The notes under the pieces were generated by a model that was not told the origin of the DNA, made no database searches, and was given only the letters and a program-made list of their open reading frames with translations. Source: Limnomonas spitsbergensis (lineage: Eukaryota > Chlorophyta > Chlorophyceae > Chlamydomonadales). Taken from it: 64,000 nucleotides of DNA. Every line of letters starts with the position of its first letter. Position 1 is the stretch's first letter. Both the position numbers and the translations under genes were made by a program. The DNA lies in assembly GCA_037349105.1 (NCBI GenBank), contig JAYJMM010000080.1, positions 1,426,001-1,490,000 on the forward strand, given 5' to 3'. Shown in pieces: positions 42,001 to 54,000 of the stretch.

Positions 42001-45000
42001 CATCAGTCTACACCCACCTGCCCCTGCCTCCGTTCCCCATGTCAGCAGTCCACACCCACCTGCCCCTGCCTCCGTCCCCTAGCACATCAGTCTACACCCA
42101 CCTGCCCCTGCCTCCGTTCCCCATGTCAGCAGTCCACACCCACCTGCCCCTGCCTCCGTCCCCTAGCACATCAGTCTACACCCACCTGCCCCTGCCTCCG
42201 TCCCCCATGTCATCAGTCCACACCCACCTGCCCCTGCCCCCGTCCCCCATCTCATCAGTCCAGACCCACCTGCCCTGACTCCGTCCCCTATCTCACCAGT
42301 CCACACCCACCTGCAGTCCACACCCACCTGCATTCCACATCCACCTGCATTCCACACCCACCTGCCCCTGCCTCCATCCCCAACCTCGTTGTCAGGGCGC
42401 TGTATATGTGTGAACCCTCGCGTCGAGCACGACTGGCCGTCACAGTGGACGTCGGGGGGAGGCGCGTCGCCGGCCAGCCATTGTTGAGCAAACTGCGTGG
42501 CCGCAAACTGCTCGGCAAAGCGTCGGACCTTGGCTGCATCTGCCAGCCTGCAAAGGCCACACACACGGGGATGCAAAATGAAAAGAGATACTGATCAGCA
42601 TCGGGAGACAGAAAACAAGGGTTTAGGGTTTAAGGCTTGAACAAGGAGCCAGTGTCATCTCTGCCTTTCGGAGCTGAAAAAAGAATGAACCATGAAACTG
42701 GATAGTACAACCCCCACCACTCCCTCCAACCCTTGAATCCCTCATCACTCACTTGCGTATAGACGGACACCCGGTGCTTGGCCCTGGCAGCGGAGGCTTA
42801 AAAGGTAAAGGATACAACCGCACCAGCTGAGGCCTCGCCTGGGTATCAGCAAGGGTTTGGGGGTTCAGGATTCAGGGCAAAGGGTTTCTGGGTCGAGGGT
42901 TTAGGGCAAAGGGTTAAGGATTCAGGGCAAAGGGTTAAGGGCAATGTTTCTTTTCGTGGGACTCAGCTACTTGTCAGCTACACTGGTTTGGTTTATGGTT
43001 GAAGGGTGAAAGGTAGTAAATGGAAGCGCGCAAGCTGCAGCCTCGAATGGGAGACGGCAAAGCGCCAGCGGGAGGGTTGCATTGTGTGTGAGTGTGTGTG
43101 TGTGGGGGGGGGGGCACATGGCGTCCACGTCCACCCAGTGCCTTTTGACGCCCTGTCATGAATTACTATTTTACTATTTACTATTTCCAACCTGCCAGCC
43201 TGCTGCGCACCCGTGTAACACTGGCGGCAGGCAAGGCCGAGCGCTCTGCCTGTCTATCCCTGGCTCCCCTTCCGCCTGATAATGATTTAACCCTAAACCC
43301 TATACAACCTGCCAGTCCGCACACCTGCGTAGCGACTGGCGGTGGGGGGAAGGGCGGACTGCTCTGCCCGTCTATCCCTGGCTTCCCGCTGCCTGTCAGC
43401 GCATCCCCGCTCCCGATGCCTGGCTGAGACGTGGGAGGGCCCGTGTAGGCCTGCAGGGAGCACGCACAAAACAGGTAAACACAGTTGGTCACACAACGAC
43501 GGTGACCGAAAGTCAGCTACACCTGATCAGCTACACACTGCCATTTAAACACAGTCAGCTACACACAATCAGTTCCACATACGGTACCAGCAGTCAGAAA
43601 CACCTGGTCAATAACAGTCAATCACACAGTCAGTTACACAAGTAGCAGGTTACTTACAGTTACTTACACAAGTAGCAGGTTACTTACAGTTACTTACGCA
43701 AGTAGCAGGTTACTTACAGTTACTTACACAAGTAGCAGGTTACTTACAGTTACTTACACAAGTAGCAGGTTACTTACAGTTACTTACACAAGTAGCAGGT
43801 TACTTACAGTTACTTACACAAGTAGCAGGTTACTTACAGTTACTTACACAAGTGGCAGGTTACTTACAGTTACTTACACAAGTAGCAGGTTACTTACAGT
43901 TACTTACACAAGTAGCAGGTTACTTACAGTTACTTACACAGGTAGCAGGTTACTTACAGTTACTTACACAAGTAGCAGGTTACTTACAGTTACTTACACA
44001 AGTAGCAGGTTACTTTCAGTTACTTACACAAGTAGCAGGTTACTTACAGTTACTTACACAAGTAGCAGGTTACTTACAGTTACTTACACAAGTAGCAGGT
44101 TACTTACAGTTACTTACACAAGTAGCAGGTTACTTACAGTTACTTACACAAACTGTCAGTTTGACGCTTCCGATACTTACAATTCGCTGCCATCGCTGCC
44201 TCCATTTTCCTTCCCAGTCCCCGACCCAGTCCCAGTGCCCGCCCCATTCACCGCCTACTGTGCATCGCAACCTCTGACCCGCCCCCACCCAGTCCCATTC
44301 CCGCTCCTGTCCCATTCTTTGTTCCCATTCCAGTCCTCTTCACCGCCCATTGCACATTGCTACCTCCCCTCCCCTCTCCTCCCTGCACCCATTCCCAGTC
44401 CTGCCCCGCTAACTGCCCGTTACGCATCGCTGCCTCCCCTCCCCTCCCTCCTCCCTCCTCCCCTCCCAACTCCTCTCTCTCTTCCCCTCCCTTCTCTCTT
44501 CCCCTCCCTCTTCCCCTCCCTTCTCTCTCCTCTCTTCCCCTCTCCTCTTTGCTCCTCTTTTCACCTCCCCTCCCCTCCCCTCCCCTCCCCTCCCCTCCCC
44601 TCCCCTCTCCTCTCCTCTCCTCTCCTCTCCTCTCCTCTCCTCTCCTCTCCTCTCCTCTCCTCTCCTCTCCTCTCCTCTCCTCTCCTCTCCTCTCCTCTCC
44701 TCTCCTCTCCTCTCCTCTCCTCTCCTCTCCTCTCCTCCCTTTCCCTTTCCCTTTCCCTTTCCCCCCCTCTCCTCCCTGTTCCCATCCCCAGACCTGCCCC
44801 GCTCACCGCCCGTTGCGCATCGCTGCCCCCACGTTGCTGTTGCCGCTGCTGCTGCATCTCCTTGTGCTGCTTCTGCTGCTGCGCCAGCTGCAACCGCAGC
44901 TCCTGCGGCAGCTCATTGGACATGAGATCCAGCGTGGCTCGGAGGCGTGGGATGTCGTAGCCAAGGTCACCCGTGAACAACCGCTCGATCAAGGACGTGG

Positions 45001-48000
45001 CGCTTGAAGAGGGGCCGGGGGCCAGCGGATCCAGATCTGAAGCCAGGGAGCCAGGGGGGGACCGGCAGGTTGGAAGAGGGGCAGGTGTGGGCCGATGCAG
45101 CCGTGTTGCCATATATCTTGGCTTTGGTGTGTAGAATCCAACCAAAAGGAGGGAACCCCTTCTTTATGTGGAGAATCAACACCAAAAGAGGGCATCCTTC
45201 TTAATACATATGACATAATTCAAAACCGGAAGCTTCGCCAGCTGGCGCCTCACAAGAAACACATTTGTTGCAACGTAGCCTACACAGTGCAACGGCCAAG
45301 CCAGCCACTTCCTCAACACAAGCCCAGCCCAGTGCCAGGCCCGTCCCCGCCCCACGCACACCCACCCATTGCGGTAGCCGCTGCCGCCGCCGCCGCTGCT
45401 CCTGCGCTCGCATCCAACCCTCCCACCACTCGCTCCGCCGCCACCCCAGTCGCCGCCACGCCGGGCCCGCCCACCTCCCGCCCGCTCCAGGCGGTGCCGC
45501 TACTGCTCAGCAGCCACGCCGGGTACCGCGCCGTGCACTTGCCCGGGGCGGACTGAGACCCCGAAGGCGGCATCCCGTCCGGGCCCACGGGCGGGGGCGA
45601 GGAGATGTCCCACTTGGCGCACGGGACGTCCAGGTCGGCCAGCAGCTGCAGGCGTACCATGCCCACCAACTGGAACAGCATCCGTCGCATGAACTGCAAA
45701 GGGGGTACCACAGGGCAAGGGATTCAGGTTGTAAGGTACACCATGAATGTGTTAGGGTGAGGTATGAGTTTTGGAGGGTGTGAGGTGAACCCTCAACTGA
45801 AGAGGCATGGTATTCGTACTAGTGGCCCGCCATTAGGTTACTGGCATGCCACTTATTTTAAGAGGCATGCCATAATACTAATGGCATGCCAAGAACAGAA
45901 GGGTACCGAAGGGTCATGCTGCTGTCATTATCATGACATGATTACATCGTCCTGCCAATGCATCCATCTAAACGCCTTTTTCAAAAGGGCCTAACAAGAA
46001 GACACAAGGAGGAACTGTGTGCTGGGTCACAGCATGGCCACCGCGGGGGGCGGAGGTTCAGGGTGCTGGCCTGGATCCTGACATGCCAATAGCTGAGATG
46101 AGTGGCATGCCATGAGAGGCGAGGTTTGCACACAATAGGTGTGGCATGCCTCGAGATTAATGGCATGCCATAAGAGGAGTGGCATGCCTCGAGATAAATG
46201 CCATGCCATGACATGAGTGGGATACCATAGATCGTGCTCCTCGCCAAAGCACCGCCCTTCCTCCCTCTCACCTGCCCCCCCTTCCTCCCTCTCACCTGCC
46301 CCCCCTTCCTCCCTCTCACCTGCCCCCCCCCCCTTCCTCTCACCTGCCCCCCCTTCCTCCCTCTCACCTGCCCCCCCTTCCTCCCTCTCACCTGCCCCCC
46401 CCCTTCCTCTCACCTGCCCCCCCTTCCTCCCTCTCACCTGCCCCCCCCACCCTCCCTCTCACCTGCCCCCCCTTCCTCCCTCTCACCTGCCCCCCCTTCC
46501 TCCCTCTCACCTGCCCCCCCCCTTCCTCTCACCTGCCCCCCCTTCCTCCCTCTCACCTGCCCCCCCCCCTTCCTCTCACCTGCCCCCCCTTCCTCCCTCT
46601 CACCTGCCCCCCCTTCCTCCCTCTCACCTGCCCCCCCCCCTTCCTCTCACCTGCCCCCCCTTCCTCCCTCTCACCTGCCCCCCCCCCTTCCTCTCACCTG
46701 CCCCCCCATCCTCCCTCTCACCTGCCCCCCCTTCCTCCCTCTCACCTGTCCCCCTTTCCTTCCTCTCACCTGCCCCCCCTTCCTCCCTCTCACCTGCCAC
46801 CCATTCATCCCTCTCACCTGCCCCCCCCTTCCTCCCTCTCACCTGCCCCCCCTTCCTCCCTCTCACCTGCCCCCCCCCCTTCCTCTCACCTGCCCCCCCT
46901 TCCTCCCTCTCACCTGCCCCCCCTTCCTCCCTCTCACCTGTCCCCCTTTCCTTCCTCTCACCTGCCCCCCCTTCCTCCCTCTCACCTGCCACCCATTCAT
47001 CCCTCTCACCTGCCCCCCCTTCCTCCCTCTCACCTGTCACCCATTCCTCCCTCTCACCTGCCACCCCCATCCTCCCTCTCACCTGCCATCCCCATTCCTC
47101 CCTCTCACCTGCCCTCCCGTCTCCCGCTGTTGCCTCGAGTAAGCATGGTCAACAAACGGCTGTGGGATTGATTCCAAGGCAAGCCCATCGAGTGTGAAGC
47201 GGATCGGCAGCTGCAGTCGCTGAAGTATCGCTTCTAAAAGTTCCCGCCGATGCTCGCACGCTGGGCACTCTACTTGGTAAGTCGCTGTGAGGAGGGTTTA
47301 GGGATTATGTTTAGGGGGGTCAGGGGGCAGGGATTAGGGCGAAGATGACTGCCCGCCGGAGACTTGACTACCATGATCTTACAATACTGATTAAGGACGA
47401 GGGCTATGGGGCTCGGGCTTTGGGACTAGGGCCTAGGGGCTAGGACTTTTGGGCTAGGGCTTTGGGGCTAGGACTCGGAGCTAAGACTTGGGGACTAGGG
47501 CTTTGGAGCTAGGGCTTTTGAGCTAGGGCTAAGGGGTCTGGGAATAGGGCTTTGGGATTAAGGCTTTAGAGCTAGGGCTTAGGGATCTGGGACTAGGGCT
47601 TTGGAATAAGGGCTCTGGTACTAGGGCTTCATAACTAGGGCTTCAGGACGAGAGCTTTGGGACGAGGGCTTTGGGACGAGGGCTTTGGGACGAGGGCTTT
47701 GGGACGAGGGCTTTGGAGCTAGGGCTCTGGGGCTAGAGCTCTGGGGCTAGGGCTTTTGTGCTAGGGCTTCGGGACAAGGGCTTCAGGACTAGGGCTTAGG
47801 GACTGGGGCTTTGGGACTAAGGCTTCAGGACTAAGGCTTTGGGACTAGGGCTTAGGGACCGGGGCTTTGGGACTAGGGCTTCAAGACTTGGGCTTTGGGA
47901 CTAGGGCTTTGGGGCTAGGGCTTTGGGACTAGGGCTTTGGGACTAGGGCTTTGGGACTAGGGCTTTGGGTTTAGGACTTTGGGACGAGGGCTTTGGGACT

Positions 48001-51000
48001 AGGGATTTGGGACTAGGGATTTGGGACGATAGTTTAAGGGCTAGGGCTTCATAGCTAGGGCTTAGGGACGATAGTTTAAGGGCTAGGGCTTCATAGCTAG
48101 GGCTTTGGGACTAGAGCTTTGGGTATAGGGCTTTGGGACTAAACCTTTGGGACAAGGGCTTTGGGACGATAGTTTAAGGGCTAGGGCTTCATAGCTAGGG
48201 CTTAGGGACAATAGTTTAAGGGCTAGGGCTTCATAGCTAGGGCTTTGGGACTAGAGCTTTGGATATAGGGCTTTGGGACTAAACCTTTGGGACAAGGGCT
48301 TTGGGACGATAGTTGAAGGGCTAGGGCTTTGTGCCTAGGACTTTGGGGACGAGGGGTTTGAGACTAGGGTTTTAGGGCTTTGGGACTAGGGCTTCATAGC
48401 TAGGGTTTTGGGACTAGGGCTTGAGCACCAGACACTAAGCTCGTTATATTACATGCAGCAGGGTTCAAAGGCTAGGTCTCGGGGACTAGGGCTAAGGAGC
48501 TCGCGCGACAGGCGCTCAAGAAGTATGCTTCCAGGAGGTCTCGCCAATCCTCGCACATGGGCACTCCAATTGATCTGGCGCTGAACGCAGGACTCGGGGA
48601 CTAGAGTGCAACTGCTGGCACGACAGGCACTCAAGTCCTCTGCTGCCTTGAGACCCCGCGGATGCACGCAAACGGACACTCAAATTGGAGCTGAATGCAC
48701 AGGGCTCACAGACTACGGTTCAGGTGTTCGCACGACATACACCAAATGTGATGCTCGCTGTAAGCGGGGTTCAGGGCTACGGGTTCAGGTACCTAAATCC
48801 ATTAGTAAGGGGGTGCACGATCCTGATCATAGGGTTAGGTGTTCGCTCACAAGACGCTCCATTACGTGCATTGCTGTGCAAAGGTTACAGAGTCGTGCTA
48901 ACAGGGTTCGCAAATCAGGGCTCGCGTGTTTACGCAGCGGACCCTCAGTTTGGCCATTGTGCACGGGGAGGTAGGAGTCAGGGTTCCAGGGTTCCAGAGT
49001 TTCTGACCCCGAACCTCTAGCACCGCGGCACCCCTGAACCCTGGCACCGCACACCTCTGAACCCTGTTGCTGTACACCTCAAAAAACCTTAGGGGTTTTA
49101 AGCCCTAGCGCCCAAAACCCCTACACTGTACATCCCCCTGAACCTTGGCACCCATGCCCCCAAAGCCTGGTTTGAGGTGCGGGGATTAAGGGGGGCAGGG
49201 AAGTCATGGAGTAAGCCTTGGTAGTCGTTTGTACGGGGAAAGGATACAAACCCCTAGGCACCCTCACTCACTCATGAGTTCCAGAACTTTATTCCCCTCC
49301 ATGTGCATCAAAACGTCCGCCGCCGCTAACGCCACGTGCTGACTCAGCACCTCTAGATGGCTAAGAACCTCTTGCACCAGGTCCTGCGGTACAGTGTGAA
49401 CGGCAGACAGAGTGTGGACACACAAGCATGGACAGCTAGCTGCTGCATACCAGCGGGGTATGTTTTGCCGCACTCCATGCCAGGGCACGTCATTCGAACG
49501 CCTGGTTCACACAATGTATTGCTTTTCCGTACATCCACTGCACTGCTTTTCCGCATACACAAAATGTACTGCTTCCCCGTATACGCGGTGCACTAGCGTG
49601 CATGCCACAAGTACACATATAACATGAGGGTGGTGCCGGCCACCGAGTGCCATTGTCCAGCTAAGGGCCGGGCATTACGTACCCGCACACCCTCAACCCT
49701 CCGTTTGTCATTTGTGTAAATCGCCTTGAAACTCACCACTCACCCCCCACACGCACCAACTCGCCCCTCACCCCCCCACACACTACCATTTAGCTATGCA
49801 TCACAGTTGTTAGTGTTTCTTTGTTCATGACTCAGCTACATGTCAGCTACACACAGGCCGCTGGCTTGAGGCCCCGTTTGTGGCCAGCCCTGCTGCTCTG
49901 GCCAACAGTCATAGGCCGGTCAAGGTTTGGGCCTAATCAGGCCATTGGCGGCCGCGTGGCAGCCCTTTGAAGCTGAAAAAAGAAACACTGATGGCCGCCA
50001 ATAAATGGTTTGACTCCATCACCAGGTACAGCCGCTGTATGCCAGCCTGCCTCCTACTGCTACCTTACCACCAAGGACTAGGCAGTACGTGTCCCCGCAC
50101 CCCCAGCCCTCCGTTCGTCATATGCACATCGCCTCAAAACCCTACCACACACACCTCACACTGTGCACCATGGCGGTCGATCGTTATTTCGACTTCACCA
50201 CCAGGTAGAGGTGCTCTATGCTGGTCTGCCGCCCAGTGCTACCTTACAACTTTTCAGGCAGGCAGTATGCCAGGCAGTACGTGTTCCTCACCCCCCAACT
50301 CACCATTCCGCTATGCATCATTGCTGCTGATAAGTGTATCGCTTCCAGCGCCAGGTACAAGTGTTCTATGCTGGCCTGCCGCCGGCCTAGCTCATACATA
50401 GAGTTGGCCATGAGGATCAACGCGTCCGCCAGCTCCAGCTTGGGCCGCTTAAATATATGGCCCGGAGTCAGCAGGTGCCGCTGCCACTGGGCCTGAAGCT
50501 CCGGATCCTTCAGGGTTCAGGATTTTGAGTCCAGGGTTTCAGGTTTAGGACTTCAGATTCAGGGTACAGAGTGTAGGGTTGCATGTTCAGGTTTAGGGTT
50601 CATGGCAGGGGTAAGGGACCAGGGTTTTGTTTAGGATTCGTCTCAGCCCTGAACCCCAGGCTGAAGGCGAACAGGCGCTAAAGGTAGGCAGCGGAGAGCA
50701 GGGCCATTCTGAATTTACTCCTGCCAGGATTCAGCTACATTACACTCGGTGATTCAGCTACAGTTTCGAAACACCACATCCAGTGATTCAGCTAAAATTC
50801 AGCTACAGCCTACGACCGCAGGTGCCGGTGCAAGCAAGCCCCCGCTGCTTGGACCGCTAGCCGTTCAAGGTTTGTCCCAATCGGCCCAGTGGAGAAAAAG
50901 AGGCGATTGACACGTTGATTTCAGGCAAGCATTTCTTTTAGGATTGGGCTTGTTTGGACTCACACGGTGATTAACACATGTAGATCCGGATCACAGACAC

Positions 51001-54000
51001 AGATCTAGAGGGCTGATATAATAAGCACAGGGTACGTGCGATCCATAGATCTGGATCACAGACCCAGATCGAGATGGCTCATTCAGGACCCGCAGGAAGG
51101 ATACCAACCATAGATCCGGATCACAGACCCAAGTTCAGAGGGCGCATTTAGAATCCACAGGGTGAATTCCACCCATAGATCTCGGTAGAAACTACAGATC
51201 TGGATGTACAGGGCCAACTCAGGACTTCTGGTGGGAATAAGACGAAGCAGCTGGTAACACATTACTGTGAGCCAAGTCACTCCACCTCTGCACCAACCAC
51301 TTCCCAACCACACTCGCCATCCTCGCTATCTCAAGTTACGCTTCTGTCGCCCCGCTCCCTCTCCCTCGTTGTTCGATCTACATCCGTTACATGACTTGCA
51401 TCGATACGCCCGGATCTACATGGCATGCGCCTAGTGCAGAAATTGCTTTCGGCCGCTTGCGGCAACCTGTTGCTTCCACTGATTTGGATCCATTTCCAGA
51501 TCTATTTGGTACGTACCATGGTAATATTTAACTGCTATCGACTGGTCTATTGCTTCCAGCGACAACTGGATCTTCAATAAGATCTACATCTGGTTCCACA
51601 TCTGGATCCAAACCTCGTTTATTTTCAGACCTACGTGGTGCACACCTAAAACTGACATGGTTTCACCACGATTGACTCCTACACAGCCTGAATTATCTTG
51701 TGGATCTAATTGCGGATCTAACTGTGGATCTACATCCGAATCCAGTGGTGGGCACCTTGTACATTAACAGCTTCACCACTATCGTATATTGACCACCTCC
51801 GATGTCTTGTGAATCTAATTGTGGATCTGCCTAGGGATCTACATCCGGATCCAGTGGTGCACACCTCATGCAGAAACAAATTCACCAACTTTGACTGTTC
51901 CACTGCCTGCATTGTCTTGTAAATATAATTGTGGATCTATACCTGGATCCACATCGGATCCAGTGGTTCACACCTTATACGGAAACAGCTTCACCGCTAT
52001 TGATTGCTCCACTGCCTCCAACGATTTCTGGAACTCCTGCTGGTGCCAGAACCGCCGCCCTAGCTCGTAATTACTTAATGACGTCAGCAGCCGGTCCCTG
52101 CAGCAAGACGAGCAAAATATTCAGACTTGAGCTTCTTAGTGACACAATATGAATGATGCACTCTCAGTGACCATTTCAGTGATGCACTTTGAATCATGCA
52201 CGTTGAGTGACATTGCAAGTGGAACGATTTGAATGATGCTCTTGAATAGCCGATTCGAGCGATACAATTCGAATGGTACACCTGGAGTGACAACTTTAGT
52301 TTTAAAATCGAATGATGCACCTAGCATGGCAATAGAGTGATACAGGTGATGTGATGCACCTTCTGTGCAACAATTTGCGTGATGTAATATGGGGTTAGGG
52401 CCAACCCTAAAACTGAATGGTCTGCAGAACCGCATGCGCAGATACCCCCAGCGTCCCTTCCCGTACGGTATACAAAAGCTATAATGACTTGCCTAACCCT
52501 ACACACATGGCCTGTGGGGTCAAGTGACTGACTCCAGTGCAACCTCTGAATCTGAGACTTTGCAGACCAGTGCATAAACACCCGGTACATGCCAGTTACC
52601 TCTCCAGCCCTCATGCGTCTCAGAGTGACCTCTCCAGCCAACAGATACTGAAGAGTGACTTGTCCAGACATGCACTTTGGGGCAAATTCCCCAGCTGAGA
52701 TGCGCTTAAGAGCGACTCCAGCCTAGTGGTTAAGCGACTTCTCCAGCCCCACAAACTGAAGAGTGACTTCTCCAGCCATTTACTGTTGAGAGGCTTCTCC
52801 AGCCACCATGAACTGAAGAGTGACTTCTCCAGCCATTAACTGTTGAGAGACTTCTCCAGCCCCACAAACTGAAGAGTGACTTCTCCAGCCATTAACTGTT
52901 GAGAGACTTCTCCAGCCCCACAAACTGAAGAGTGACTTCTCCAGCCATTTACTGTTGAGAGACTTCTCCAGCCCCACAAACTGAAGAGTGACTTCTCCAG
53001 CCATTTACTGTTGAGAGACTTCTCCAGCCCCACAAACTGAAGAGTGACTTCTCCAGCCATTTACTGTTGAGAGACTTCTCCAGCCCCACAAACTGAAGAG
53101 TGACTTCTCCAGCCATTAACTGTTGAGAGACTTCTCCAGCCCCACAAACTGAAGAGTGACTTCTCCAGCCATTTACTGTTGAGAGGCTTCTCCAGTCACC
53201 ATGAACTGAAGAGTGACTTCTCCAGCCATTAACTGTTGAGAGACTTCTCCAGTCACCATGAACTGAAGAGTGACTTCGCCAGCCATTTACTGTTGAGAGG
53301 CTTCTCCAGTCACCATGAACTGAAGAGTGACTTCTCCAGCCATTAACTGTTGAGAGACTTCTCCAGTCACCATGAACTGAAGAGTGACTTCTCCAGCCAT
53401 TTACTGTTGAGAGGCTTCTCCAGTCACCATGAACTGAAGAGTGACTTCTCCAGCCATTAACTGTTGAGAGACTTCTCCAGTCACCATGAACTGAAGAGTG
53501 ACTTCTCCAGCCATTAACTGTTGAGAGACTTCTCCAGCCCCACAAACTGAAGAGTGACTTCTCCAGCCATTTACTGTTGAGAGACTTCTCCAGCCCCACA
53601 AACTGAAGAGTGACTTCTCCAGCCATTTACTGTTGAGAGACTTCTCCAGCCCCACAAACTGAAGAGTGACTTCTCCAGCCATTTACTGTTGAGAGACTTC
53701 TCCAGCCCCACAAACTGAAGAATGACTTCTACAGCCATTAACTGTTGAGAGACTTCTCCAGCCCCACAAACTGAAGAGTGACTTCTCCAGCCATTTACTG
53801 TTGAGAGGCTTCTCCAGTCACCATGAACTGAAGAGTGACTTCTCCAGCCATTAACTGTTGAGAGACTTCTCCAGTCACCATGAACTGAAGAGTGACTTCT
53901 CCAGCCATTTACTGTTGAGAGGCTTCTCCAGTCACCATGAACTGAAGAGTGACTTCTCCAGCCATTTACTGTTGAGAGACTTCTCCAGTCACCATGAACT

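Noticed and set aside
40755..42278. 507-codon plus-strand ORF with PTCPCLRP repeats
   Set aside because: Open because the 42 bp unit has no stop in that frame. The unit is a copied splice junction of the minus-strand gene.
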